A stretch of 44,737 nt of DNA from Alphaproteobacteria bacterium. GTDB taxonomy: Bacteria; Pseudomonadota; Alphaproteobacteria; Micavibrionales; UBA2020. Each line of letters begins with the position of its first letter. Position 1 is the first letter of the stretch. Below are positions 8,561-16,951 of the stretch, one piece after another. The stretch lies in assembly GCA_028817795.1 (NCBI GenBank), contig JAPPOU010000121.1, positions 1-44,737 of the forward strand, given 5' to 3'. The notes beneath the pieces are model-generated. The model made no database searches. It was not told where the DNA came from and saw only the letters and a program-made list of their open reading frames with translations. The translations under genes were made by a program, and so were the position numbers.

Positions 8561-9955
8561 ATGCCAAACACCGGAACGAACGACAGCGCAACGGCAACAG
8601 CATGGGGCGCTGATGCGGCTGACAATACGCTGGAACAGCAATGGGCGCATATCGCAGGTCTTTTGCGCGTGGATATTGGTGACAACAACCACCGCAGCTG
8701 GATTGCGCCGGTAGAGCCTGTGTCTGTCGGCAGCGGCGTTCTGGCCTTGCGCGCGCCAACCCGTTTTGTGCGGGATTGGGTGCGCACGCATTATGGCGAC
8801 CGCATTCGTTTATTGTGGAGCCAGCATTACGGCGCTGTCGCCCGCGTTGATATTGCAGCCGGGGAAACAGCGGCCCGCCCAGTCGTGACCGGCCCCGTGC
8901 CTGCCAATGATTCGGCGCAAGATGAAGAAACCGACCTGTCATCCCCGCTGGATGCGCGGTTGACGTTCGCGCATTTCGTGACCGGCCCTGCCAACGCGAT
9001 GGCGGCGGGCGCTTTAAAGCGCCTGACGACAGGCGAAGACAGCTATAACCCTTTATTCGTGCACGGCGGTGTCGGTCTTGGCAAAACGCATTTGTTGCAG
9101 GCGGCGGCGGCGGAGATTCGTAAAACGCGCCCCGGCACCAAAGTGGTCTATATGTCTGCCGAGCGTTTTATGTATCGCTTTGTCGAAGCGCTGCGCAAAA
9201 AAGACACAATGGCGTTTAAGGCCTTTTTTCGCAGCACGGATGTTCTGATGATTGATGACGTACAATTTATTTGCGGCAAGGAATCAACGCAGGAAGAGTT
9301 TTTTCACACGTTCAATACGCTTTTGGACCAGGGCGCGAATATTGTGCTGACGGCAGATCGCCCGCCTGCTGCGCTGGATGATATGGACGAACGCTTAAAA
9401 TCCCGCTTGGCAGGTGGATTGGTCGTGCAGGTGCACGCGCCAGACCGGGATTTACGCCTGAATATTTTAAAGTCGAAATGTGCATTGTTGAACCGCAACG
9501 TGCCTGAAGACGTGCTGGCATTTCTGGCCGATAACATCACGGCCAGCGTGCGCGAGCTGGAAGGTGCCCTGAACCGCTTGATCGCGCATACCGAGCTTGC
9601 AGAACAAGAGATCACGATCGATACGGCCACCATGCTGCTGCAAGATGTTTTGCGTGCGGCTGACCGCCGCGTCACGGTCGAAGATATCCAAAAACAGGTC
9701 TGCAGCCATTTTGGCCTGAGCATGGCCGATCTTTTATCGCCGCGCCGCGCCCGCCACATGGCCCGCCCGCGCCAGATTGCGATGTACCTATCCAAGCAGC
9801 TGACGACCTTGTCGCTGCCTGATATCGGCCGCCGTTTCGCGGGTCGCGATCATACGACCATCATGCATGGCGTGCGCCGCATTGAAGCCTTGATACGCGA
9901 TGATGCGCAGATTCGCGATGATGTTGAGGCGTTAACGCGCGCCTTGCGTGGTTGA
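8561..9955 (+). CDS. dnaA: Chromosomal replication initiator DnaA
   Basis: DnaA is the AAA+ protein that binds DnaA boxes and melts the origin. The 464-residue protein has an N-terminal domain I starting near TLEQQWAHIAGLLRVDIG, a short Ala/Thr/Asp-rich linker, and the AAA+ domain with Walker A GGVGLGKT at 169-176 and Walker B LMIDDVQF with D232. Domain IV contains the DnaA signature GRDHTTIMHGVRRIE from residue 428. I chose the ATG at 8561 because GAGGA at 8551-8555 lies 5 to 6 bases upstream; ATGs at 8549 and 8555 are in frame but lack a site. Its last 24 bases overlap the 3' end of the convergent ankyrin gene. Confidence 0.96.
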   Translation: MPNTGTNDSATATAWGADAADNTLEQQWAHIAGLLRVDIGDNNHRSWIAPVEPVSVGSGVLALRAPTRFVRDWVRTHYGDRIRLLWSQHYGAVARVDIAAGETAARPVVTGPVPANDSAQDEETDLSSPLDARLTFAHFVTGPANAMAAGALKRLTTGEDSYNPLFVHGGVGLGKTHLLQAAAAEIRKTRPGTKVVYMSAERFMYRFVEALRKKDTMAFKAFFRSTDVLMIDDVQFICGKESTQEEFFHTFNTLLDQGANIVLTADRPPAALDDMDERLKSRLAGGLVVQVHAPDRDLRLNILKSKCALLNRNVPEDVLAFLADNITASVRELEGALNRLIAHTELAEQEITIDTATMLLQDVLRAADRRVTVEDIQKQVCSHFGLSMADLLSPRRARHMARPRQIAMYLSKQLTTLSLPDIGRRFAGRDHTTIMHGVRRIEALIRDDAQIRDDVEALTRALRG

Positions 9956-10852
9956 GGGTGGCGTTAGTCCTTTCGCCCTGCGGATAGTCCGTTTTCTTCT
10001 TGTGCCTTGTCGGTCGGCTTCTTGAAATTGTGCGCGAATTTTTCCGTCCTTATATGTTTTCATCAGCTTTTCAAGCTGGGCTTCTCCGCTTGAAATAGCG
10101 GGGCTTGTGGTGGATGTGCAATAGCGCTCATAGGCTGTTGTATCCGCGCCGTGTTCGGCGAGTAGTATAAACATCTCTTGGGTTTTTGGGCCTAAAGATA
10201 ATCGCGCTACCCCCGCTACGAAAGAGAGGGGGGAAAGGCCTGCCGTACTGCGTATATTGGGGTTGGCACCACGGGAAAGAAGAAGCTTTACCGTATTGAT
10301 GTTCGCATTAAAGTTAAAGCCAAAGTTTTGCACGGCCAAAAGAAGCGCAGTCTCTCCTGTTATCGTTTTTGCGTCAATTTTTGCACCGTTGTCGAGTAAA
10401 ACCTCCACAACCTCTGTGTGCCCTTCCTCTGCGGCATGCTGCAGCGCTGTTTTACCTGCGCGTTCCAATGTTTCGGGCTTTGCGCCGGCCTCCAGCAGGA
10501 TTTTTGCGGCATCTGCCTGCCCGTTGATGGCAGCTTCAATCAAGGCGTTGCTGGGGCTTTTGGAGAGGGCACAACTGGTTTTGCTTTTTGCATGTATTTT
10601 TGCGCCGTTGTCCAAAAGGGCCTGCATGAGTTCTGCATTCCCGTCGTGTGCGGCACGCATCAGCGGAGTCCAGCCCTCGCCTTTAAAGTGGTGGCGCTGA
10701 ACGTGCTTTTCATCATAGCGCAGGTTAACGTCCGCGCCCTCTGCGATAAGCTGCAGGCATGCGGCAGTATCAATATCCGGTTTGCCAAATTCTTCAGCCA
10801 GTTGCCGGGTTTTATCGCGGCTTTCGTGTGATGAAAAGAGCGCCTTCAGCAC
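9932..10852 (-). CDS. Ankyrin-repeat protein with basic C-terminal tail (paralog 2)
   Basis: This 306-residue protein has about six ankyrin repeats between residues 30 and 250, including GWTPLMRAAHDGNAELMQAL and GKTALQHAAEEGHTEVVEVL. The N-terminal TAACLQLIAEGADVN and the basic C-terminal RQGTRRKRTIRRAKGL match the ankyrin proteins at 6661 and 19560, so they form one family. No signal peptide or membrane segment is visible; the partner is unknown. Its stop lies within dnaA, giving a 24-base convergent overlap. A promoter with TTGACA and TACCAT lies upstream at 10890-10918. Confidence 0.85.
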   Translation of the reverse strand: MLKALFSSHESRDKTRQLAEEFGKPDIDTAACLQLIAEGADVNLRYDEKHVQRHHFKGEGWTPLMRAAHDGNAELMQALLDNGAKIHAKSKTSCALSKSPSNALIEAAINGQADAAKILLEAGAKPETLERAGKTALQHAAEEGHTEVVEVLLDNGAKIDAKTITGETALLLAVQNFGFNFNANINTVKLLLSRGANPNIRSTAGLSPLSFVAGVARLSLGPKTQEMFILLAEHGADTTAYERYCTSTTSPAISSGEAQLEKLMKTYKDGKIRAQFQEADRQGTRRKRTIRRAKGLTPPSTTQGAR

Positions 10853-10889
10853 ATCTTTGCCCCTGCCTTTTCCTTGATTCCAAGACTAC

Positions 10890-10918
10890 ATGGTACCCCG
10901 TGTTTGTAATTATGTCAA
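10890..10918 (-). promoter_or_regulatory. Probable promoter of ankyrin paralog 2
   Basis: On the minus strand TTGACA (10913-10918), a 17-base spacer and TACCAT (10890-10895) form a sigma-70-type promoter about 40 bases before the ATG. The sequence TTGACATAAT resembles that in front of the four-gene membrane cluster at 32639. Confidence 0.55.
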
Positions 10919-11007
10919 GTTTAAGCATGGGAGGTGCGGGCATACTCTCCGCTTTGGTCTGGCTTCGGCATGGGCTATGCTCTTCAAAAAAGAAGGGAAA
11001 TTCCGAT

Positions 11008-12990
11008 ATGATGCGTTTTCTGGCCCTATTGTCTGTTCTTTGCCTGTGGTTGCCGTCTTTGGGATTGGCACAAGAATCGCCGCAGCATGCTGTTGTCAGC
11101 CTGATAAGCCCTGTGACGGCAACGGGCGATGACATGGTTGTGCCGTTGGCAGTGCGGGTCGAGCTGGAAGAAGGCTGGAAGGCCTATTGGCGCACGCCGG
11201 GCGAATCGGGTCTGGCACCTGCGTTTCATTGGGACGGGTCTGAAAATATCGAAAGCGCGCATCCTGTCTTTCCGCCGCCGCACCGTTATGTGATGGCTGG
11301 CATTGAAAATTTTGTTTATGCCGATGAAGTCATTTTCCCCGTCGATGCCGTTGTATCGGTGCCGGGCGCGGCGGTGCAGGCGCGGTTAAAGCTTGACCTG
11401 CTTGTCTGCAGCGATATCTGCATTCCTGAAACGCATGTGGCAGCGCTTGACCTGCCGGCGGGCGAGCGCACCCCTTCCACTGAGGCAGATATATATGTAA
11501 CCGCGCTGCAGCGCATCCCGCAAATGCATACGGGACCTTACGAATTTGAACGTTTATGGCTGAGTTACGATCGCTCCAACGTCAACTATCTGGTTGTCGA
11601 ATTTTTATCAAAGACGTTGCCTGTGGAGGGCGCGGATATTTTTGTAGAGCATGAATCCGGCCTTCATTTTGGCGCGCCGTATCTCAGCACCACCAAAAAC
11701 GTCACGCAGGATGAAGTCAGTAAGGACTACTTGACAAAACTGTTTGTACCTATACGATCATCCATGACATTGGACGATCTTGAAAAAGAGCTGTCTGCAA
11801 GTGACCTGACTTTAACCTATGTCTCTGGTGATGTGGCGGTGGAAGGGCGCGTCAAGCTTAGCCCGCGCCCGGATGATGCCATGGCCCCCTTGCCGCCCAT
11901 GGGCGTGGAAACGCCGGCGCGGTTGGATATCAGTATTGGCATTGCACATATCTTGTTGCTGGCCTTTGCAGGCGGGTTGATTTTGAACCTGATGCCGTGC
12001 GTTTTGCCGGTTTTGTCATTGAAAATTTTGTCAGTGGTTCAGCATGGCGGCGCGCAGGCGCAGCGCGGCAAAATATTTCGCAACTTCATGAGCTCTGTGG
12101 CTGGCATCCTGTTTTCGTTTTGGGTAATGGCAGGCGCGATTGTGTTTTTAAAAGCGGCGGGCCAGACGGTGGGCTGGGGTATTCAGTTCCAGCATCCGGC
12201 GTTTTTAGTGTTCTTGATTGTCGTTGTGTTGTTCTTTGCCTTTAACATGTTGGGGTTGTTTGAAATTCCATTGCCGCGTTTTATCGCCCGCAACGTTCCA
12301 TCAGAGCATGCCCATGAACCGACGATGACGGGCCATTTCCTGACGGGCGTTTTCGCAACTTTGTTGGCAACGCCCTGCACGGCGCCGTTTTTGGGCACGG
12401 CCATTGGTTTTGCGCTGGCGCGGGCGGCAGACGATATTTTTGCGATTTTCACGATGATCGGCATTGGCCTTGCCGCGCCGTATATATTGCTGGCCTTTGC
12501 GCCGGGCGCGTTCCGGTTTCTACCCAAGCCCGGCGCATGGATGGTGCGGCTGAAACAGGTGCTGGGGTTGGCACTGGTTGTAACGGCGTTTTGGCTCAGC
12601 GGCGTTTTGGGTACGATCATGGCAACGCCAACGCTGGATACGGGGTGGAAAGCCTTTGATGAATCCTTGATTATGCCTGCCGTTGCCGATGGCCGCATTG
12701 TCGTCGTCGACGTGACGGCAGATTGGTGCCTGACCTGTAAAGCAAACAAGCGATTGGTATTAGAGCAAGACGACATTGCCGCTACGCTGGCGCAGCCTGA
12801 ATTTTTGTTGTTGCAGGCAGATTGGACGCAGCGCAACGAAGATATCGCAGCATATCTAAAAAAATACGGGCGCTATGGCATTCCCTTTAACGTTGTTTAT
12901 GGTCCCGCCGCGCCGGAAGGGATTGTTTTGCCGGAATTGCTGACAAAGAAAACCGTGTTGCAGGCTGTCAACGCGGCGGCAGGTGAATAG
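11008..12990 (+). CDS. DsbD-family thiol:disulfide interchange protein
   Basis: This protein would carry electrons from cytoplasmic thioredoxin to periplasmic disulfide reductases. The 660-residue product has a signal peptide (MMRFLALLSVLCLWLPSLGLA), then a periplasmic DsbD-like N-terminal domain with a C134-x3-C138 pair (VCSDIC). The membrane domain has about eight hydrophobic segments and two conserved cysteines, C331 in NLMPCVLP and C457 in ATPCTAPF. It ends with a thioredoxin-like domain whose active site is C574-LT-C577. This is the complete electron path of DsbD/ScsB proteins. I chose ATG 11008 because GAAGGGA lies 9 bases upstream and the signal peptide then starts cleanly. It converges on the GGDEF gene. 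Confidence 0.9.
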   Translation: MMRFLALLSVLCLWLPSLGLAQESPQHAVVSLISPVTATGDDMVVPLAVRVELEEGWKAYWRTPGESGLAPAFHWDGSENIESAHPVFPPPHRYVMAGIENFVYADEVIFPVDAVVSVPGAAVQARLKLDLLVCSDICIPETHVAALDLPAGERTPSTEADIYVTALQRIPQMHTGPYEFERLWLSYDRSNVNYLVVEFLSKTLPVEGADIFVEHESGLHFGAPYLSTTKNVTQDEVSKDYLTKLFVPIRSSMTLDDLEKELSASDLTLTYVSGDVAVEGRVKLSPRPDDAMAPLPPMGVETPARLDISIGIAHILLLAFAGGLILNLMPCVLPVLSLKILSVVQHGGAQAQRGKIFRNFMSSVAGILFSFWVMAGAIVFLKAAGQTVGWGIQFQHPAFLVFLIVVVLFFAFNMLGLFEIPLPRFIARNVPSEHAHEPTMTGHFLTGVFATLLATPCTAPFLGTAIGFALARAADDIFAIFTMIGIGLAAPYILLAFAPGAFRFLPKPGAWMVRLKQVLGLALVVTAFWLSGVLGTIMATPTLDTGWKAFDESLIMPAVADGRIVVVDVTADWCLTCKANKRLVLEQDDIAATLAQPEFLLLQADWTQRNEDIAAYLKKYGRYGIPFNVVYGPAAPEGIVLPELLTKKTVLQAVNAAAGE

Positions 12991-13002
12991 CGCGGGCAAG
13001 GT

Positions 13003-14061
13003 TTAATTCTGGTGGACGCGGTTGCGGCCTTCGTGCTTGGCGGTATATAGCGCCTGATCGGCGCGGGCGATGAAGTCTGACGCGCTTTCGCCGGGTTTGA
13101 ACTCGGCAACGCCGATCGATAGCGTGATTTGCCCCAGATGCTGCTGGTTGGCTTTGTTTACAACGTCTTTGTTCTCGATATTTTTGCGCAGCATTTCTGC
13201 AACCTTCATGGCGGCGCTGGCGGGCGTATTGGGCAGGATGATCGAAAATTCCTCTCCGCCATAGCGGGCGGCGATATCGCGCCCCTTAATACCATCAACC
13301 AGCGTATGCGCCACAAGCCTGAGGACCTGATCGCCGATCTGGTGGCCATAGGTGTCGTTAAAGGTTTTAAAATGGTCGATATCGAGCATGAGCAGGGATA
13401 GGGGATCTTTGCTTGTCGTGGAATCTTCAACGCAGTCGCGAATATGCTTGTCAAAGGCTTTTCTGTTGTGAAGACCCGTCAAGCCGTCCGTCATAGCTTC
13501 TTTCTTGACGGTATCAAGGTTTTTCCGAAGCTCCGTCACCTGTTGCGACGAATTGACAAGCTGCAGTTCCAGCTCTTGGTTTTTTTGCAGCATTTTTTTC
13601 GTATCCTGCACAATGCTGGATACGATCTGGCCAAGATCTTCGATAGAGTTTGCAGATTTAACTTTTTTGTTCACGTCCGTCAGCGTATCGCCATATTCAT
13701 TGGTGGCGGATTTGACGTTGCCGAGCATTGACATCATGTCGGACATGGACTGTTGTATTTCATCGCTGATTTTGCGTACGGCTTCGTCGCGGGCGGAATC
13801 GCTAAGGAAGCGTTTGTAGATTTTGTGGCAGACGACTTCATCGATTTTTCCGGTATGCGTATCGATGGCGCGGACGATTTCCGGATCACCCTGGAAATAG
13901 CGGAACCAAAGCTCGTAAATTTGCGGAATAGGCTTCAGGTCAAGGGTTTCGATTTTCTCAAGCGCTTGCACGGCAATTTCATGCGTTCTGTCGACCGGTG
14001 CTTTCGCATCGGCGGGTACAGCCGTTTTGTCGGATCCGTTTGTCTGGCTTGTCGATGACAC
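13003..14061 (-). CDS. GGDEF-domain diguanylate cyclase
   Basis: The protein should make cyclic di-GMP from two GTP. Its C-terminal GGDEF domain starts at DGLTGLHNRKAF and has the active-site GGEEF at residues 268-272, so activity is expected. The inhibitory RxxD site is degenerate: the matching positions read K259-G-R-D262. The N-terminal 160 residues are cytoplasmic, with an IYELWFRYFQGDPE motif and a coiled-coil-like stretch (about 110-175), and no membrane segment is visible. The start is GTG at 14061, with GGGGAG 12 bases upstream; no closer ATG exists in frame. It is divergent from psd. Confidence 0.9.
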   Translation of the reverse strand: MSSTSQTNGSDKTAVPADAKAPVDRTHEIAVQALEKIETLDLKPIPQIYELWFRYFQGDPEIVRAIDTHTGKIDEVVCHKIYKRFLSDSARDEAVRKISDEIQQSMSDMMSMLGNVKSATNEYGDTLTDVNKKVKSANSIEDLGQIVSSIVQDTKKMLQKNQELELQLVNSSQQVTELRKNLDTVKKEAMTDGLTGLHNRKAFDKHIRDCVEDSTTSKDPLSLLMLDIDHFKTFNDTYGHQIGDQVLRLVAHTLVDGIKGRDIAARYGGEEFSIILPNTPASAAMKVAEMLRKNIENKDVVNKANQQHLGQITLSIGVAEFKPGESASDFIARADQALYTAKHEGRNRVHQN

Positions 14062-14159
14062 TTTTAAACCACGCTCCCCTCAAGCTTTATTTTACCCAAA
14101 AAGTGTTAAATAAAGTATTAGCATGTTATTTTCATAGCGTAATTCTGGTGTGTTTTGTG

Positions 14160-14199
14160 ACAAGGGTTATTTCTTATGTTAATAAAAAATAACCCTTGT
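14160..14199. repeat. 13-base perfect inverted repeat upstream of psd
   Basis: ACAAGGGTTATTT (14160-14172) and AAATAACCCTTGT (14187-14199) are perfectly complementary, with a 14-base AT-rich loop. The element lies between the divergent GGDEF and psd genes, 80 bases before psd. It could be an operator or an RNA hairpin in a psd leader. Only A and T residues in the loop and no T-run after the stem argue against a terminator on +. Confidence 0.6.
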
Positions 14200-14278
14200 G
14201 TCAGTTTGCGTGGGGCGCGAGACTAGCGGGCTTAAAAGTATAAAAAGACAGCAAGGTCAACAAAGGCAACGGAAAAAC

Positions 14279-15046
14279 ATGTCAGATCAAAAAGAAGAAA
14301 ACATATTCCAGCTTATGCGCAAAGTCGTCTGTGTGCCTGTGCACCCGGCGGGCTACCCCTTTATTTTTGGATTCGCCATATTGGCGTTCTTGATGTGGCA
14401 AATCGGCGACGTTGCAGGATGTTTGGGCGTGGCGCTGGTGTTGTGGTGCACGTATTTCTTCCGCAACCCGCCGCGTGCTACGCCGGTGCGCGAAGGGCTG
14501 ATTGTCAGCCCGGCAGACGGCATGGTGCAGATGATCGTCAAGGCCCCCTTGCCGCCGGAGCTGGATGGCTGCAAGGCAGATGACACGTTGAAGGACGATC
14601 CGCTGTTTTCCCAGCCAGAGGTCACGCGTGTCAGTGTATTCCTGAACGTTTTTGACGTGCATGTGAACCGCATACCCGCAGATGGCACGGTGAAGAAAGT
14701 CGTATACCATCCCGGCAAGTTTTTGAACGCCAGTCTTGATAAAGCCTCGGTTGAAAACGAGCGTTCGACAGTATTGATGACATTGGCGCATCATGCTGCC
14801 AGCATTGCTTTTGTACAGATCGCAGGCCTTGTGGCGCGGCGGATTATTTGCCAGGCCAAGGCAGGCGATGAATCAAAAGCCGGACAGGTCTATGGCTTGA
14901 TCCGCTTTGGCAGCCGCGTTGATATCTTTTTGCCGCCGGGCGTAGCGCCTTTGGTGGCGGTCGGTCAGCGCATGGTCGGTGGTGAAACGGTGATTGCCGA
15001 TGCGACATCTTCTGAAGCAGCCCGCGTTGCGGAAGTGAGAGGATGA
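14279..15046 (+). CDS. psd: Phosphatidylserine decarboxylase proenzyme
   Basis: This pyruvoyl enzyme decarboxylates phosphatidylserine to phosphatidylethanolamine at the inner membrane. The 255-residue protein is of the short type common in alphaproteobacteria. After VHPAGYPFIFGFAILAFLMW and a second hydrophobic stretch it has the FFRNPPR and SPADGMVQ blocks, the FLNVFDVHVNR block with a catalytic histidine, and the self-cleavage site G211-S212 in RFGSRVD. I chose ATG 14279, preceded by ACGGAAAAA; an in-frame start at 14198 would add an unrelated basic stretch. The stop overlaps the pssA start (ATGA). Confidence 0.94.
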   Translation: MSDQKEENIFQLMRKVVCVPVHPAGYPFIFGFAILAFLMWQIGDVAGCLGVALVLWCTYFFRNPPRATPVREGLIVSPADGMVQMIVKAPLPPELDGCKADDTLKDDPLFSQPEVTRVSVFLNVFDVHVNRIPADGTVKKVVYHPGKFLNASLDKASVENERSTVLMTLAHHAASIAFVQIAGLVARRIICQAKAGDESKAGQVYGLIRFGSRVDIFLPPGVAPLVAVGQRMVGGETVIADATSSEAARVAEVRG

Positions 15047-15855
15047 AAAAAACACCCAAAAAGCTATCGCTGCACAAACTGATCCCGAACATCATTACGC
15101 TGTCGGCCATGGCGGCGGGGGTGTCGGCGGTGAAATTTGCAATTGACCACCGTTGGGAAACAGCCGTACTGGCCATCGTGGCAGCGACATTTCTTGATGC
15201 CTTTGATGGCGCGGCAGCACGGCTTTTAAAGGCCTCCAGCAAGCTGGGGGCGGAACTGGATTCGTTGTCGGACTTTGTGGCCTTTGGCGTTGCGCCCGCG
15301 CTGGTGATTTTTTTGTGGTCAATGCATGAAATGGGGCGATGGGGCTGGTTTATTGCATTGGTCTATGTGATGGCTTTGGCCCTGCGTCTTGCGCGTTTTA
15401 ATGTGCAAAAAGAAGAAGACGAAGAAGCATGCCCGAACAGCCCCTTGCTCCGCTATTTTACCGGTGTTCCCTCCCCTGTTTCAGCAGGTTTGTGCCTTCT
15501 GCCAATGATCGTATCGTTCTTGGTGGTGGACTACGGCTTGGATGTAGGTGGCATTTTTAAAATGCCTGTCGTTGTGGGGGGGTGGACGCTTTATATTTCG
15601 GCGCTGGCTGTCAGCCATATCCCTACGTTTTCCACCAAGCAAATTCGCGTGCCTTATCGCCTGCGGGTGATTGCACTGGGGTTTTTCGGCCTTTTGATTG
15701 CGGGATTGATTAACGATCCGTGGCCGACTTTGACCTTGATGGGCGTGATCTATCTTTTGATGCTGCCTATCGGCTATCTGCATTACAAGCGTACGGAACG
15801 CGCCGTTATGCAGGGCGAGACCTTCCCTGATCCGGATGATATTGAAGACAGCTGA
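15043..15855 (+). CDS. pssA: CDP-diacylglycerol-serine O-phosphatidyltransferase
   Basis: The enzyme makes phosphatidylserine from CDP-diacylglycerol and serine, the substrate of the Psd encoded just upstream, so the pair produces phosphatidylethanolamine. The CDP-alcohol phosphotransferase motif is complete: D52-x2-D55-G56-x3-R60, then G69-x3-D73-x3-D77. There are about seven or eight hydrophobic segments in 270 residues. It begins with a basic tail MKKTPKKLSLHKLIPNIITL. The ATGA overlap with psd indicates coupled translation. Confidence 0.95.
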   Translation: MKKTPKKLSLHKLIPNIITLSAMAAGVSAVKFAIDHRWETAVLAIVAATFLDAFDGAAARLLKASSKLGAELDSLSDFVAFGVAPALVIFLWSMHEMGRWGWFIALVYVMALALRLARFNVQKEEDEEACPNSPLLRYFTGVPSPVSAGLCLLPMIVSFLVVDYGLDVGGIFKMPVVVGGWTLYISALAVSHIPTFSTKQIRVPYRLRVIALGFFGLLIAGLINDPWPTLTLMGVIYLLMLPIGYLHYKRTERAVMQGETFPDPDDIEDS

Positions 15856-15864
15856 TTGTGGTTT

Positions 15865-16800
15865 CTAGAGCGGTGCTTTCATCAGTGATATAAGCGGATT
15901 TTTCTTCAGGCTGGGCATTGGTTTTTTCTCAAGCGATGGGGGCTTGACATCGTCCATTGTCAAAAGCCTGCGCTCTTCTTTTTCTTGTTTTGTTTCTTGT
16001 TGTGGTGAGGCGCGGCGCTCTTCTTCTTCCTCTTTTTTTGCTGGTTCCAGCGTCATCAGGTTCGCTTCGTCCTTGGGCAGGATGGCCTCTAGGATGTTCT
16101 TCTTCGCTGTACCTTCCAGCTTGTCGGCGCGGTCGATCACGTCGCTGGGGTTTTGGCGCGTCAGGTTTGATCTGGCATCATCATGCCCGCGCACAGCGCC
16201 TTGTATCATGGCTGTCGTTGTTGGGTTTGCATCGTGATAGCGGGCGCTGAGCTGGTTGTTTTTTAACTTGCCCGCACCAAAGGCATGTGCCGAACGGCGG
16301 ATCATTTCGGGTGTGACAAAGGGGCGGGTGTTTTTTTTGATTTTTTCGCCCGTTAGCGCAACGCCGCCACTGCCGCCTGTGTTCATGGGGTCCATGCTTT
16401 TTTTGCCACCGCCGCCTTGTATTTTGCGCAGTTCGCGGGCATCGGATTTCTTTTGGGAATAGCTTTTGGGCGTGCCCATGGCATCGTTCTGGCTGGCAAG
16501 GGCATCCATTTTGCGCTCGGCTTTACCGCCGGGACGGCGTTTCATGAAATCATCAGGTTGTGCAGAACCGCCAACTTCGGCATGGACTGTTGCGGCAAAC
16601 CCTGCAGGACCGCCTTTTTTTGCAAGCCCGGCTTCGGCCAGCAGGCTGAAATCATCCCCGCTGGTGCCGCCAAAAGACGTGGGGGATTTGCCGGCATTCA
16701 CGTGGTTCGCCAGCGATTGCAGCGCGCCCTCGATATTTCTATCGACCTGTTTTAAATCCTGCGGCGTTTCGTCCTGGTTAAAGACTTCTGTATCAGCCAT
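15865..16800 (-). CDS. Hypothetical disordered protein, 311 residues
   Basis: I do not recognise this protein. It lacks a signal peptide, membrane segments and cysteines, and is rich in Lys, Glu, Gly, Asp and Pro, so it is probably largely disordered. Visible patches are a Gly-rich stretch (IQGGGGKKSMDPMNTGGSGG), an acidic/basic run (PAKKEEEEERRASPQQ), and a C-terminus with PSLEKKPMPSLKKNPLISL, which looks like short linear binding motifs. The start follows GGGGTAGGGT. It lies downstream of another unknown gene on the same strand, with a CtrA-like site about 113 bases before its ATG. It converges on pssA with a 9-base gap. Confidence 0.7.
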   Translation of the reverse strand: MADTEVFNQDETPQDLKQVDRNIEGALQSLANHVNAGKSPTSFGGTSGDDFSLLAEAGLAKKGGPAGFAATVHAEVGGSAQPDDFMKRRPGGKAERKMDALASQNDAMGTPKSYSQKKSDARELRKIQGGGGKKSMDPMNTGGSGGVALTGEKIKKNTRPFVTPEMIRRSAHAFGAGKLKNNQLSARYHDANPTTTAMIQGAVRGHDDARSNLTRQNPSDVIDRADKLEGTAKKNILEAILPKDEANLMTLEPAKKEEEEERRASPQQETKQEKEERRLLTMDDVKPPSLEKKPMPSLKKNPLISLMKAPL

Positions 16801-16887
16801 ACCCTACCCCTTAATGGTCATATCCCCATCTTTATATTAACATAGAATGGGAATTCTGGGGTAGATTTTATGGCATTTTAATAAAAT

Positions 16888-16910
16888 AAATCATTGAAAT
16901 ACAATGATTT
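16888..16910. repeat. 9-base inverted repeat, possible weak terminator on minus strand
   Basis: AAATCATTG (16888-16896) and CAATGATTT (16902-16910) pair around a 5-base loop. On the minus strand the hairpin is followed by ATTTTATT, so it could be a weak terminator of the gene ending at 16952. It directly abuts the CtrA-like palindrome. Confidence 0.4.
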
Positions 16911-16932
16911 TGTTAACGTTTCGTTAACAAAA
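16908..16932. promoter_or_regulatory. Candidate CtrA-binding palindrome TTAA-N7-TTAAC
   Basis: TTAA (16913-16916), seven bases CGTTTCG, and TTAAC (16924-16928) match the CtrA consensus of alphaproteobacteria exactly. The site sits in a perfect 11-base inverted repeat, TTTTGTTAACG (16908-16918) with CGTTAACAAAA (16922-16932), so it reads the same on both strands. It lies about 113 bases upstream of the gene starting at 16800. The alternative is a hairpin acting as a terminator for the gene ending at 16952. Confidence 0.5.
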
Positions 16933-16951
16933 TGCCGGAAACGTAAGGAAA

